Numbered from the stretch's first letter, positions 17,601-26,438 are shown. The stretch: DNA of 64,000 nt from an uncultured Bacteroidales bacterium (GCA_905235085.1 CAJOKD010000016.1:62001-126000); one strand, 5' to 3'. The notes: generated by a model from the sequence alone, not told the origin. Made by a program: numbers and translations.

Positions 17601-18179
17601 AGGTTCGATGAAGTCTCCGAAGAGGTCCTCAGGCAGATAGACATCCTTTCTGACACTGCCAACGAATTCTCCACTCTGGCCAAGCTGTATTCAGAGGAAC
17701 CGGTAGAGATCGAACTAGACAAGCTTCTGAAAGAAGAAGTGGACCTGTTCGACTGCAGGGAGAACATCAAGTTCGAATACAGGGGACTGGAGGGGGCCAA
17801 GGTCAGCGGTCCTAAACCTCAGCTTACCAGAGTGTTCACGAATCTTCTCGGAAATGCCGTACAGGCCATCGAAACCGCCCAGGAAGAAGCCGCCGAAAAC
17901 GGCGAGGAGACGTTCCTGGGCAGGATCCTAGTTTCACTGAGACGCTCCGGGAAGGAAGGATTCTACGACATAGTATTCGAAGACAACGGACCTGGCGTGA
18001 GCGACGAGAACCGCAGCAAGCTGTTCACTCCGAACTTCACGACGAAGAACAACGGCACCGGCCTAGGACTCGCCATATGCCGTACCATCGTAGAAAAATG
18101 CAACGGGGAGATTTCTTATTCCAAGTCCTTCTCCCTCAAGGGCGCCTGCTTCACCGTGCGCTTCCCGAGGATGGACTGA
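14616..18179 (+). CDS. Very large NtrY-like sensor histidine kinase
   Basis: A 1187-residue membrane histidine kinase. A signal-anchor helix (FFTWGLLATAVILLGLSLS) leads into a first extracytoplasmic domain of about 220 residues. A block of about five or six membrane helices (about residues 215-440), a second extracytoplasmic domain, another helix pair around a third sensor region, then HAMP, HisKA and HATPase domains follow. The phosphoacceptor is in MVAHEIKNPLTPIK (His near 966), the N box in NLLGNAVQAIE (near 1075), and the G boxes in DNGPGV and GTGLGLAIC. The order resembles NtrY. It starts within the rlmH stop codon (ATGA). No response regulator gene is adjacent, so its partner is encoded elsewhere. 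The signal sensed is unknown. Confidence 0.88.
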   Translation: MKHRRFGIKDFFTWGLLATAVILLGLSLSVSRIPGNADREAAKAENAVEKRMAVLERYISNNLKADRKEWMGRYDLPEDMVIYRYIDDSLQSWSNQFPVKNDDISSRVVFQRFSRPRENITSPLAEVTEEVSFVNYGQKWYLVKSETLGTRKVIAGLEIIDQMDDDNPFGVNKHLRLRRNYTIVPLAESSGATVHLDGKPVFKVTSVSLTGNYTGTHSTLIWLAIACFVLCSLLHLSSKRTMKRLLVVLAGLFAVMLAAYIWGGNVKNTSKLFSPTIYADGQMFNSLGAVLIVSLLIILSIGCIFVTRYDIYRRILRARRPKLTMWLYSAVILLMMAGVIAFVHATFKSIILNSNISLELYRLNDLNVFSLLVYITLTFLLLTVPLLAQMMVPVLKRLFGFKGDLFSTAGKVATAALFAAYMVVTAGVLGFRKEQDRVNVLANRLSMERDISLELGLRMQEEKIAADQFIANWAPVKNSNYVILNRLLENSLSRLAQDYDIQIELFPEDEKDQNAIAYFTEMVTGGTPIADGSRFRYRRDSNGHSFYTGSFAYYYPGEGVTMMLLTVSPKSNREDRGYASILGYSAPGDVLMPAKYSYAKYSGDRLSSYKGNYAYPTLLDPDTKEELSNSPAGVIRLNDYTHFINNVSDDDLIVISRQKTGNFNYFTAFLFLTLVFYFFLSALSLFRNRNRPKESTYYKTRINLALMVALIMTLIALAAVSVLFVYRRNNANLRYSMSDKINALQTLLEARCRYAADYTAFNTQEAAGVLEDISSTMKSDITLYTTGGKEFRSTTPEVFDRMLLGTRMNQKAFENIIYKNRRYYIGREEIESRPTYFLYAPIFNGQGKMIAIMGAPYTDESFDFKSEAVRHSLTVFTVFMILLLLARFITERAVDKMFKPLSEMGRKMNEASIDNLEYIVYERDDEVSSLVRAYNLMVHDLYDSTRQLTQTERDKAWATMARMVAHEIKNPLTPIKLQIQRLIRMKKNGNPAWTDRFDEVSEEVLRQIDILSDTANEFSTLAKLYSEEPVEIELDKLLKEEVDLFDCRENIKFEYRGLEGAKVSGPKPQLTRVFTNLLGNAVQAIETAQEEAAENGEETFLGRILVSLRRSGKEGFYDIVFEDNGPGVSDENRSKLFTPNFTTKNNGTGLGLAICRTIVEKCNGEISYSKSFSLKGACFTVRFPRMD

Positions 18180-18371
18180 AACCAGGACATACCGGGGTGT
18201 TTCTATTACCGCACAGGAACGCGGCTCCGATCCGTCCCCTTTCGGCAAGGCTATAGTGAACGACCTGATTATGTGATCCTTAGTGACCACACCGTTCCCA
18301 AAAGCTTCATATTGTCGCTTTTCCGAAATATAGCAAAAAAACTTTCGTATATTCGCAAAAACTAACGGCTT

Positions 18372-19523
18372 ATGTCAGTTTGGAACAGTTTCAAGGATTA
18401 CCTGCTCGAAACGACCCGGATCGGGGATCAGATCGATACCACGGCCGCCGAGCAGAACATCAGGCGCAACATTTACTTCCGCGGGCCCAACGTCTGGATT
18501 CTCGCATTCTCGATAATTATTGCATCTGTGGGCTTGAATATCAATTCGACCGCAGTGATCATAGGTGCGATGCTCATCTCTCCTCTTATGGGACCGATAG
18601 TGGGTGTCGGACTGGGACTTGGGATCAATGACACCGGACTGATCGGGAACGCATTACGCAACTTGCTGATAATGGTAGGAATAAGCCTTCTTGCCTCCTG
18701 CATATTCTTCCTGTTGTCTCCCCTTCACCTGGCCAATCCCACAGAACTCGAGGCACGTACTTCCCCTTCCATTTACGACGTACTGATCGCTCTCTTCGGC
18801 GGATTCGCCGGAATACTGGAGCTCGCCCGCAAGGAGAAAGGAACCGTAATCTCCGGAGTTGCCATCGCTACCGCCCTTATGCCTCCACTGTGCACCGCAG
18901 GATACGGTCTGGCCAAGCTCAACGGACATTTCTTCTTCGGCGCCCTGGGCCTCTTCAGCATCAACGCGATATTCATCACGCTTGCTACATATATCACTGC
19001 CAAATACTTCCATTTCAAGACCGTGACGTATGAGGACGAGACCGTAGGCAAGCGCAAACACGCCATCATTACGACTGCCATACTGCTGGTAATAATCCCG
19101 AGCGTTTGGTCCGCCGTCAGGATGATACACAACAACAACTTCCTGGTTGCAGCCGAAGAGTTCATAAGCAGCGAGCGCGTGTACGACAAGTCCTATATCT
19201 ACGATTACACCATCACCAAGGGCAGTCCGAATATGCTGACCCTGTACCTTACAGGCGAGCCTCTTAGGCCGGAAAGCAAGCTGGCGATAGTCGAGAATGC
19301 CGGCAAATACGGTATTCCGAGCGACAAGCTTACCATCGTGGACAAGGGAATATCCAGCGGCAAGGATGCCGTCAATCCGATTATGATGGGAATATATGAC
19401 CGCCTGGAAAGGCAGCTCCAGCAGAAGGATTCAATCATATCCTCTCTCCAGGAACAGTTGAACAGGGCTCAGGCCGCATCTCCCGGCAATGTGCCTGCTG
19501 CCGACAGCCTGAAGTCTGACTGA
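18372..19523 (+). CDS. DUF389 family membrane protein
   Basis: A 383-residue protein of the DUF389/TIGR00341 family. After about 40 polar residues there are about six membrane helices containing the family hallmarks NSTAVIIGAMLISPLMGPIVGVGLG and ATALMPPLCTAGYGLA. A soluble C-terminal domain follows and ends in a short coiled coil (IYDRLERQLQQKDSIISSLQEQLN). Members are conserved inner-membrane proteins whose transport role is not settled. A near-consensus -7 element (TATATTCGC, 18348-18356) lies 17 bases before the ATG. The 192-base gap before it shows no other feature. Confidence 0.85.
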   Translation: MSVWNSFKDYLLETTRIGDQIDTTAAEQNIRRNIYFRGPNVWILAFSIIIASVGLNINSTAVIIGAMLISPLMGPIVGVGLGLGINDTGLIGNALRNLLIMVGISLLASCIFFLLSPLHLANPTELEARTSPSIYDVLIALFGGFAGILELARKEKGTVISGVAIATALMPPLCTAGYGLAKLNGHFFFGALGLFSINAIFITLATYITAKYFHFKTVTYEDETVGKRKHAIITTAILLVIIPSVWSAVRMIHNNNFLVAAEEFISSERVYDKSYIYDYTITKGSPNMLTLYLTGEPLRPESKLAIVENAGKYGIPSDKLTIVDKGISSGKDAVNPIMMGIYDRLERQLQQKDSIISSLQEQLNRAQAASPGNVPAADSLKSD

Positions 19524-19617
19524 TCCCGAATGCTTTTCGTCTTCATTCTTGCGCGTAAAAGGAGCGAAGCGACACAGGGGGTCTGGGGGATCAGGCCACC
19601 AGTATGTCGGAGACAAA

Positions 19618-19663
19618 GGGCTACAAGAAAGGCTTGCCGGATGGCAAGCCTTTCTTGTAGCCC
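19618..19663 (-). terminator. 21-bp perfect inverted repeat / terminator overlapping the tRNA-Arg 3' end
   Basis: Arms 19618-19638 and 19643-19663 are perfectly complementary over 21 bases around the loop GGAT. The right arm overlaps the last six bases of the tRNA (acceptor strand GGGCT and discriminator A on the minus strand), and the left arm repeats them. On the minus strand a TTTC run follows the GC-rich inner stem, as in an intrinsic terminator. The extension into the tRNA is unusual because the hairpin would compete with the acceptor stem. Confidence 0.75.
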
Positions 19664-19729
19664 CACGTGGAATCGAACCACGATTTAAGGTTTAGGAAAC
19701 CTCCGTTCTATCCGTTGAACTATAGGGCC
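19658..19729 (-). tRNA. tRNA-Arg (anticodon CCT)
   Basis: Read on the minus strand: acceptor GGCCCTA/TGGGGCT (with G-U pairs at the first and sixth positions), D-stem GTTC/GAAC, anticodon stem GAGGT/ACCTT with loop TTCCTAA giving anticodon CCU for AGG codons, T-arm CGTGG-TTCGATT-CCACG and discriminator A. CCA is not encoded. It lies 20 bases downstream of rpmF on the same strand, so it may be cut from the rpmF transcript. Confidence 0.95.
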
Positions 19730-19749
19730 ATCATATTTCCGTGTGGATC

Positions 19750-19932
19750 TTACTCGGCGCTCTTCTCGATGATCTGACGACCTCTGTAATAACCGCACTC
19801 AGGGCATACGTGATGATACATCACAGTTGCACCGCAGTTCGGACAAGTTGCGAGAGTAGGAACCGGTGCGAAATCGTGGGTTCTTCTCTTGTCTCTTCTC
19901 TGCTTGGAGACTTTGTGTTTCGGATGTGCCAT
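19750..19932 (-). CDS. rpmF: 50S ribosomal protein L32
   Basis: Large-subunit ribosomal protein L32, 60 residues, zinc-ribbon type. It has MAHPKHKVSKQRRDKRR at the N-terminus and two cysteine pairs, CPNC and CPEC, around a YHHVCPECGYYRG strand. It follows the DUF177 gene by 19 bases, the usual bacterial arrangement, and precedes tRNA-Arg. Confidence 0.97.
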   Translation of the reverse strand: MAHPKHKVSKQRRDKRRTHDFAPVPTLATCPNCGATVMYHHVCPECGYYRGRQIIEKSAE

Positions 19933-19951
19933 TGTTAACTATTTTTAAATA

Positions 19952-20503
19952 TTACTTTTTCTTTTCAAGGAGGAATCTCAGCGACTCGAACGGAGTCTGT
20001 GCATCCTTCTCTCCTTCAGGGCTCCCGCCGTCAAGCGAATCCAGGTACTTGATAGCATCCGGGTTGCATTCCCCTTCCCCGTGGACTCTCTGAACCGGCA
20101 GTGAAAGACACACATAGTCGTACACAACCTGGCTCAGGTCGAGGTCAGCATCGCTCTCGGGAAGGTAAACTATCTCACGCTCGCCTTCCGTCTCCGGCCT
20201 GACGGCTCCGTTTTCTGCTGACGGAACCGCAGAACCGAACTTTACGCTTAGCTTGAAACCGGTATGGACCGGCATCTGCAAATCCTCGAGACATCTGTCA
20301 CAGGAGACTGTCACTTGTCCGTCGATCTCACAGTCGACTCCGTTGAAACGGCCGGACTTTTCCACCCAAACGGCCACTGACAGGTCTGCATCCAGTATTT
20401 CTGAATTCTCAAAACGGTCAAAGAACTCTTTCCCCGCGCTCCGGTGGAACTCCGTCCGCCCTTGCGCCAATCCATTCAGAGGAACTACAAAATCGTCTTT
20501 CAT
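19952..20503 (-). CDS. DUF177 (YceD-like) rRNA-accumulation protein
   Basis: A 183-residue cytoplasmic protein of the DUF177 family, usually located directly upstream of rpmF and linked to 23S rRNA accumulation in other bacteria. The family signature VSCDRCLEDLQMPV, with a CxxC pair, is at about residue 70, and acidic strands and VYDYVCLSLPV follow. A perfect -7 element (TACCTTTGC, 20529-20537) lies 27 bases before the ATG, so this gene starts the DUF177-rpmF-tRNA unit. Confidence 0.88.
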   Translation of the reverse strand: MKDDFVVPLNGLAQGRTEFHRSAGKEFFDRFENSEILDADLSVAVWVEKSGRFNGVDCEIDGQVTVSCDRCLEDLQMPVHTGFKLSVKFGSAVPSAENGAVRPETEGEREIVYLPESDADLDLSQVVYDYVCLSLPVQRVHGEGECNPDAIKYLDSLDGGSPEGEKDAQTPFESLRFLLEKKK

Positions 20504-20528
20504 ATTTTCGCCAAACAGATTAAGGGAT

Positions 20529-20537
20529 GCAAAGGTA
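20529..20537 (-). promoter_or_regulatory. -7 element of the DUF177-rpmF unit
   Basis: TACCTTTGC on the minus strand, an exact TAnnTTTGC, 27 bases before the start codon. Confidence 0.6.
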
Positions 20538-20581
20538 TAAAAATTTTTCGGGAAATAAAATCTTTTCGAAAATAGTTTGGA

Positions 20582-22394
20582 TTATTCGTCATCCGCCCCG
20601 TTTCCGGCACGCTTCCTGTCCATTGGATCGAGCAATATCTTGCGTATCCTCATATGGTGAGGCGTAACCTCCACAAGTTCGTCCTCACGGATGTACTCCA
20701 GCATTTCCTCGAGCGACATCTTCACCGGAGGAGGAAGGGTAATCTTCTCGTCGGATCCAGCCGCACGGACGTTGGTCAACTTCTTAGTCTTGCATATATT
20801 GATGTTCAGGTCACGCTCGCGGGTGTGCTCCCCTACTACCTCACCGCAATAGATCTCCTCGCCGGGATCGACGAAGAACTTTCCGCGGTCCAGCAACTTG
20901 TTCATCGAATATGCTATCGCATCTCCTGTCTCAAGGGAGACAAGGGACCCGTTGGTGCGGTTGTCGATTTCTCCCTTGTAAGGCTGATACTCCTTGTACC
21001 TGTGGGCCATAATGGCCTCTCCCTGGCTGGCTGTCAGCAAGTTGCTGCGAAGTCCCATCAAACCGCGGGTAGGAATGTCGAACTGAAGCAGCGTACGGTC
21101 GCCTTCTCGGCTCCATATGGATCAGCGCACCCTTCCTGCGGGTGGACAGGTCTATCGCCGCTCCGACGAACTGCTCCGGGACCTCGATGGACAGGTCCTC
21201 GATAGGTTCGCAACGCTGCCCGTTGATAGTCTTGTCCAGCACCTTCGGCTGGCCGACCTGGAGTTCGAAACCTTCGCGGCGCATTTCCTCGATCAGGACT
21301 GAAAGATGCAGGACTCCACGCCCGTAGACGACGAATGAATCGGCGTTCTGGCCCGGCTTGACCCTGAGTGCCAGATTCTTCTCGAGCTCCTTGTCAAGCC
21401 TGTCCTTGATGTGTCGGGAAGTAACGTACTTGCCATCCCTGCCGAAGAAAGGAGAATTGTTGATAGTAAAGAGCATACTCATTGTAGGCTCGTCTATGCA
21501 GATAGGAGGGAGAGCCTCCGGATTCTCCTGGTCGGCGATGGTGTCCCCGATCTCGAAACCGTCGATACCCACGACAGCGCATATATCTCCGCAGCTGACT
21601 TTCTCGACATTGGCCTTCCCAAGGCCGTCGAACACCATAAGCTGCTTGACCTTGTGTTTCTCGAACCGGTCGTATCGCTTGCACAATGTAACCATCTGGC
21701 CCGTGCAGAGTTCTCCCCTGGTGACCTTGCCGACGGCGATACGGCCGACATATGGGGAATACTCTAGAGAGGTCACCTGCATCTGGACAGTACCTTCCAC
21801 GACCTTTGGAGCCGGAACCACTTCCAGGATAGCATCCAGGAGAGGAGTGATATCGGAAGTCGGCTGCTTCCAGTCCTCGGACATCCAGCCCTGCTTGGCA
21901 CTTCCGAATATGGTCTTGAAATCAAGCTGGTCATCGGTTGCGTTCAGGGCACACATAAGGTCGAATACTTCCTCCTGCACTTCGTCAGGACGGCAGTTCG
22001 GCTTGTCAACCTTGTTGACAACTACTACCGGTTTCTTGCCGAGTTCAAGTGCTTTCTGGAGCACGAAACGGGTCTGTGGCATACAACCTTCGAAAGCATC
22101 GACGAGCAGCAGGACTCCGTCCGCCATATTCAGAACCCTTTCTACCTCTCCTCCGAAATCACTATGCCCAGGAGTATCTATAATATTGATTTTCACTCCT
22201 TTGTAAGTAACGGACACGTTTTTGGCGAGGATGGTGATCCCTCTTTCCCTCTCGATGTCGTTGTTGTCCAGAATCAACTGTCCGAGATTCTCTGGCTGAC
22301 GTACCAGATTGGCCTGGTAGATCATCCTGTCCACGAGGGTGGTCTTTCCGTGGTCGACGTGCGCGATGAGCGCTATATTCCTTATTTCCTGCAT
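20582..22394 (-). CDS. typA: Ribosome-associated GTPase TypA/BipA, frameshifted by one extra base
   Basis: Translational GTPase that binds ribosomes and aids assembly and stress adaptation. The N-terminal frame (from 22394) contains G1 AHVDHGKTT, DTPGHSDFG and NKVDKPNCRP, domain II, and the EF-G-like domain up to LSTRRKGALIHME. The rest, EGDRTLLQFDIPTRG, then LMGLRSNLLTASQGE and a C-terminus to GADDE, is in the next frame. Removing one G at 21109-21110 gives MEREGDRTLLQF, the usual spacing of the family, so a single-base insertion explains the break. The full product would be about 603 residues. It diverges from guaA. Confidence 0.9.
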
Positions 22395-22425
22395 ATTATA
22401 TATTGTCGCTTTTCAATTGAAACTT

Positions 22426-22434
22426 ACAAATTTA
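22426..22434 (-). promoter_or_regulatory. -7 element of typA
   Basis: TAAATTTGT on the minus strand, an exact TAnnTTTGT, 33 bases before the ATG and back to back with the guaA promoter. Confidence 0.6.
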
Positions 22435-22464
22435 CGGAATTCCCTCGTAATCTGAAAAAATGAT

Positions 22465-22473
22465 TAAATTTGT
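22465..22473 (+). promoter_or_regulatory. -7 element of guaA
   Basis: TAAATTTGT, an exact consensus. It abuts the upstream in-frame ATG at 22474, which therefore cannot be inside the mRNA and rules out that start for guaA. Confidence 0.65.
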
Positions 22474-22494
22474 ATGTTTGAAACGAACTTCTCT

Positions 22495-24078
22495 ATGGCT
22501 GAAAAGATAATAATCCTCGATTTCGGATCCCAGGTAACCCAGCTGATCGGGCGCCGGCTCCGCGAGTTGAATGTCTATTGCGAAATCCATCCTTTCAACA
22601 AAGTCCCCGTCCTTGACGGCGAAGTCAGGGGTGTAATCCTTTCCGGAAGCCCTTGTTCGGTAAGGGACGCCAACGCTCCCCAGATAGACCTGACGGGCAT
22701 CAAGGGCAAGTATCCCCTTCTGGGGATATGCTATGGAGCCCAATACCTGGCACACAAGTTCGGCGGCGAAGTGGAGGGATCGCTGGCAAGGGAATACGGC
22801 AGGGCAATGCTGAATGTCAAAGACACGGAATCTCCTCTGTTCAAGGGAGTTGAAAAGTATTCCCAAGTCTGGATGTCACACGGAGACACGATCGCCAGGC
22901 TCCCTGAGGGAGGTAAGGTGATCGCTTCCACGGAAAGCGTTTGCAACGCTGCGTTCCGCGTCGAGGGAGAACCGACCTATGCGGTCCAGTTCCATCCCGA
23001 AGTCTTCCACACGACCGAAGGCTCCAGGATCCTGGGCAACTTCGCCCTGGGGATCTGCGGATGCAATGGTGACTGGACGCCGGACTCTTTCATCGAGACC
23101 ACGGTCGCTTCCCTGAAGGAACAGCTCGGGAACGACAAGGTGATCCTCGGCCTAAGCGGCGGAGTCGACTCCACCGTAGCCGGAGTGCTCCTCAACAAGG
23201 CCATAGGACACAACCTCACCTGCATATTCGTAAACAACGGATTGCTCAGGAAGAATGAATATGAGGACGTCCTCGCGACATACAAGGATATGGACCTCAA
23301 TGTGATAGGCGCCGATGCATCGGCCGAGTTCATATCCGGTCTTGCCGGAGTGACGGAACCGGAAGCTAAAAGGAAGATCATCGGAAGGCTGTTCATAGAG
23401 ACTTTCGACAAATACGCCAAGCAGATCGAAGGTGCACGCTGGCTCGCCCAGGGCACTATATACCCTGACGTGATAGAATCCGCAGGAATCGAGGGAATAG
23501 CTTCCAAGATAAAGTCACACCACAACGTGGGCGGGCTTCCGGAGAAGATGAACCTGAAGATCGTCGAACCCCTGAAAATGCTTTTCAAGGATGAAGTCCG
23601 CAGGGTCGGAAGGGCCCTCGGCATCAAGGAAGAGCTGGTAGGCCGACATCCTTTCCCGGGGCCGTCCCTGGCCGTAAGGATACTCGGCGAAGTCACTGAA
23701 GAGAAGCTCCGTATCCTACGCGAAGCCGATGACATCTACATCCGCGGACTCCGTGAATATGACTGCTCATCCCTCCACCTTCCGTCAGCATCGGACCCGA
23801 GACTTGAAGCCCGGAACCTCTACGATGCTATCTGGCAGGCAGGAGTGATCCTGCTGCCGATCAAGAGCGTGGGAGTGATGGGTGACGAGCGCACCTACGA
23901 GAGCCCTGTCGCTCTCCGTGCGGTGGTGTCCACGGACGCGATGACAGCCGACTGGTTCCACTTCCCATACGACTTCCTCGCCCGTGTCTCGAACGACATT
24001 ATCAACAAGGTCAAGGGAGTCAACCGCGTAGTCTACGACATAAGCTCCAAACCACCGGCAACAATCGAATGGGAATAG
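22495..24078 (+). CDS. guaA: GMP synthase (glutamine-hydrolysing)
   Basis: Converts XMP to GMP using glutamine and ATP in purine synthesis. From [13 protein letters not shown] it has 527 residues. The class I amidotransferase domain carries GICYGAQ (nucleophile Cys near residue 78) and VQFHPEV. The ATP pyrophosphatase P-loop is [10 protein letters not shown], and the dimerisation domain ends KPPATIEWE. The ATG at 22495 is preferred over 22474 because the promoter -7 element ends at 22473. Confidence 0.97.
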   Translation: MAEKIIILDFGSQVTQLIGRRLRELNVYCEIHPFNKVPVLDGEVRGVILSGSPCSVRDANAPQIDLTGIKGKYPLLGICYGAQYLAHKFGGEVEGSLAREYGRAMLNVKDTESPLFKGVEKYSQVWMSHGDTIARLPEGGKVIASTESVCNAAFRVEGEPTYAVQFHPEVFHTTEGSRILGNFALGICGCNGDWTPDSFIETTVASLKEQLGNDKVILGLSGGVDSTVAGVLLNKAIGHNLTCIFVNNGLLRKNEYEDVLATYKDMDLNVIGADASAEFISGLAGVTEPEAKRKIIGRLFIETFDKYAKQIEGARWLAQGTIYPDVIESAGIEGIASKIKSHHNVGGLPEKMNLKIVEPLKMLFKDEVRRVGRALGIKEELVGRHPFPGPSLAVRILGEVTEEKLRILREADDIYIRGLREYDCSSLHLPSASDPRLEARNLYDAIWQAGVILLPIKSVGVMGDERTYESPVALRAVVSTDAMTADWFHFPYDFLARVSNDIINKVKGVNRVVYDISSKPPATIEWE

Positions 24079-24109
24079 GAGGCAGCCTCGATAATCATAT
24101 CAAAACTTT

Positions 24110-24136
24110 AAAGGTTGGTTTATAACATCAACCTTT
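24110..24136. terminator. Hairpin between the convergent guaA and YhcH-like genes
   Basis: Arms AAAGGTTG (24110-24117) and CAACCTTT (24129-24136) with an 11-base loop. The right arm overlaps the stop codon of the leftward gene. T-tails are weak on both sides, so a terminator role is only likely. Confidence 0.5.
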
Positions 24137-24712
24137 GTCCTGGGCATATCGGACCTTGACCACGATTTTGCGGATAGGGCCGGAATAATCAGGAGATGGC
24201 CGGCCTGGCATATGAGCGTCATCAGGGAACAGGATTACAAACCGTTCCGGAGAAATCTGTACTTCCTTGGCATTCACGGAAAGGTAGTACAGTTCGGCGT
24301 CCTTCTCCTCAGTGTATTCCTTGGCTCGTTCCCGGCAATCAACCAGTTTTGAAATATAAACTGTTTCTTTCCCCTTCTGAAGGTACTGGATATCAATATA
24401 TTTACGATGAGCTTCGAACCTTCCCTGCTTTTCTGGATCGATCTCATATTCTTGTATATTCGCATATGTCCCGCTTTCCGTCAATTCATATCTGCCTGTC
24501 GGAAGTGTGTCCAAATCCTCTCGTGAAAGGAAAGAAACCGCAGCATCCCATTCCTCGCGCGCAAGTTCATACTGCGTTGCAAGTTCCTTGAAATCAACCT
24601 CTTCTGACAGTACTGCCGGTAATGATTCAAACGCTCTTTTCATATCTTCATCCGTTTTATCCCGAGCACAAGATGCCACCAATACCAGGGACAACAATAG
24701 AATTTTTTTCAT
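24128..24712 (-). CDS. YhcH/YjgK/YiaL-family (DUF386) lipoprotein
   Basis: A 194-residue DUF386 protein, a cupin-like family linked to sialic acid and other sugar-acid loci. The family core is present: FEAHRKYIDIQYLQKGKE with the conserved His and Asp, and FPDDAHMPG near residue 165 before the C-terminal VVKVRYA strand. Unlike cytoplasmic YhcH it begins with a lipoprotein signal, MKKILLLSLVLVASC, so it should act in the periplasm or on the outer membrane. It is the last gene of the leftward operon, 24 bases after a sulfatase. Family is clear; the reaction is inferred (possibly anomerisation of a released sugar acid). Confidence 0.85.
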   Translation of the reverse strand: MKKILLLSLVLVASCARDKTDEDMKRAFESLPAVLSEEVDFKELATQYELAREEWDAAVSFLSREDLDTLPTGRYELTESGTYANIQEYEIDPEKQGRFEAHRKYIDIQYLQKGKETVYISKLVDCRERAKEYTEEKDAELYYLSVNAKEVQISPERFVILFPDDAHMPGRPSPDYSGPIRKIVVKVRYAQDKG

Positions 24713-24736
24713 AAATAACTCGTTTACAACTCCTTA

Positions 24737-26437
24737 TCACCAATTGACACCACCTATCTCTCCCCAATCCTTTACGCCACATCGATCAGCCCAACGGGTC
24801 CATTCTGCTGATAACCTCTCAACCACTTCGGGATATGATGCTGACAGGTCTTCCGTTTCAGTACGGTCCTTTTCCAAGTCATAGAGTTCCCAGTTCCCTC
24901 CGTTCGGATAAGGACGCAAACTACTCCACGCACCTGGATACTCGGAGACAAGTTTCCATCTCCCCTGCCTTATTGCGCGGTTGCCTTCGTGTTCCCAATA
25001 CAAGATACGGTCATCATCTGAATAATCTTCTTCGAACGACCTTGTCATACTTATGCCTTCCATCGGGATGGTTTCCTGACCACGTATCCTTTCAGGATAA
25101 GTCCCTCCTGCCAACTCCAGGAAAGTCGGCATGAAGTCGATTATACTGAATACGCCTCTTCTGAACGAACCCTTGTCTTTAATCCGGTCTCCCCAGGAAA
25201 CTATCATTGGTGCGCAAATCCCTCCTTCGTATACCCAACTCTTGTATCTTTTGAACGGAGTATTTGAAAGATGGGCCCATTGTGGTCCATAACTCCCATA
25301 CGTATCATCAGGCCCAAGCCTTTTCCCCGGGTAGTCTCCTGCACGAATAGGCCTTCCGTCACGAGTATGAGTCTGATTGATATTCCACGGCCCCCCTGTA
25401 CGTTCAACTTTGTTGAACAGATGACCTTCATTAGATGCACCGTTATCAGACAGGAATACTATGAGCGTGTTGTCAGATACTCCTGCTCTCCGTATTTCCT
25501 CCATTATCTTTCCCACTCCGACATCCATCTGTTCTATCATAGCGGCATATACCTCCATCCTCATCTGCTGCCATTCCTTGTACTGTTCACTATCATACGG
25601 ATAACACTGATCATCCCTCTCCGGTAATACTGTATCCTCGTCAAAGATTCCAAGTCCCACCATCCGTTTCATTCGTTCCACACGCAGGGAATCCCATCCT
25701 GCCGAAAACCGCCCCGCGTACTTCTCAATGTATTCTTTTCTTGCGTGCAATGGATAATGAGGTGCAGTATATGACACATACAAGAAGAACGGGTCTTCTT
25801 TTGACGCCATTTCCCTTATGAAACCACAGGCCGCATCCGTAATAGCTTCAGTATAATAATAATCCCCTTCGGCACGGATAGGGGTGTCCCCATCATATAG
25901 AGTGGTAGGGTCCCAAAAGCTGCCAAGGCCGTTCAAGGTTCCGTAGAAACGTTCGAAGCCACGCTGCATCGGCCATTGGCTCCTGTCTCCATCCGGTTTG
26001 GTATTATTGGTCACGTGCCACTTTCCAGACATCGCAGTCTGATAACCACATTCCCGAAGGGCTTCCGCCAAAGTGACTGACTGACTTACTAAAGTGCCGT
26101 GGTACCCGTCCATCCCTCGATCGGTGACCATATGGCCAACCCCGGCCTGATGGGGATACAATCCCGTGAGAAGACACGCCCTGGAAGGACAGCTCCTGGC
26201 GCAATTATAGAACTGAGTGTATCGAAGACCCGCAAAAGCAAGACTGTCAAGCACAGGTGTGGACATCTCCCCGCCATAGCAACCCAGGTCACTGTATCCC
26301 ATATCATCCGCCAGAATGAGAATGATATTGGGACGAGGTGCCTCATCATTGTTGTCTTGTCTGCATGAAGATGTCATTCCGCAACCGATCAAGGCTGCCG
26401 AGGTCAGGCATATCCTGGATATTTCATTAGTTCGCAT
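24737..26437 (-). CDS. Exported sulfatase, serine-type (S1 family)
   Basis: A 566-residue type I sulfatase that would remove sulfate esters from glycan. The lipoprotein-like signal ends near SAALIGCGMTSSC. Metal-binding IILILADDMGYSDLGCYGG, the formylglycine site SCPSRACLLTG with precursor Ser82, GKWH, and FLSDNGASNEG are all intact. Because the precursor is serine, maturation needs the radical SAM enzyme anSME, not encoded in this window. The ATG at 26437 is two bases past the stop of the upstream sulfatase; an alternative upstream TTG would overlap it. The large size and W-rich C-terminus suggest an arylsulfatase-like subfamily, but I cannot assign the substrate. Confidence 0.92.
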   Translation of the reverse strand: MRTNEISRICLTSAALIGCGMTSSCRQDNNDEAPRPNIILILADDMGYSDLGCYGGEMSTPVLDSLAFAGLRYTQFYNCARSCPSRACLLTGLYPHQAGVGHMVTDRGMDGYHGTLVSQSVTLAEALRECGYQTAMSGKWHVTNNTKPDGDRSQWPMQRGFERFYGTLNGLGSFWDPTTLYDGDTPIRAEGDYYYTEAITDAACGFIREMASKEDPFFLYVSYTAPHYPLHARKEYIEKYAGRFSAGWDSLRVERMKRMVGLGIFDEDTVLPERDDQCYPYDSEQYKEWQQMRMEVYAAMIEQMDVGVGKIMEEIRRAGVSDNTLIVFLSDNGASNEGHLFNKVERTGGPWNINQTHTRDGRPIRAGDYPGKRLGPDDTYGSYGPQWAHLSNTPFKRYKSWVYEGGICAPMIVSWGDRIKDKGSFRRGVFSIIDFMPTFLELAGGTYPERIRGQETIPMEGISMTRSFEEDYSDDDRILYWEHEGNRAIRQGRWKLVSEYPGAWSSLRPYPNGGNWELYDLEKDRTETEDLSASYPEVVERLSAEWTRWADRCGVKDWGEIGGVNW

Positions 26438-26438
26438 A

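Noticed and set aside
19541..19617. GC-rich stretch with AGCGAAGCG and CAGGGGGTCTGGGGG as a further copy of the structured repeat
   Set aside because: It shares only a short GCGAAGC-like string with the core, with no enclosing stem.
22474..22494. Upstream ATG as the start of guaA
   Set aside because: It abuts the promoter -7 element, so it would not be in the transcript; ATG 22495 begins the conserved sequence.
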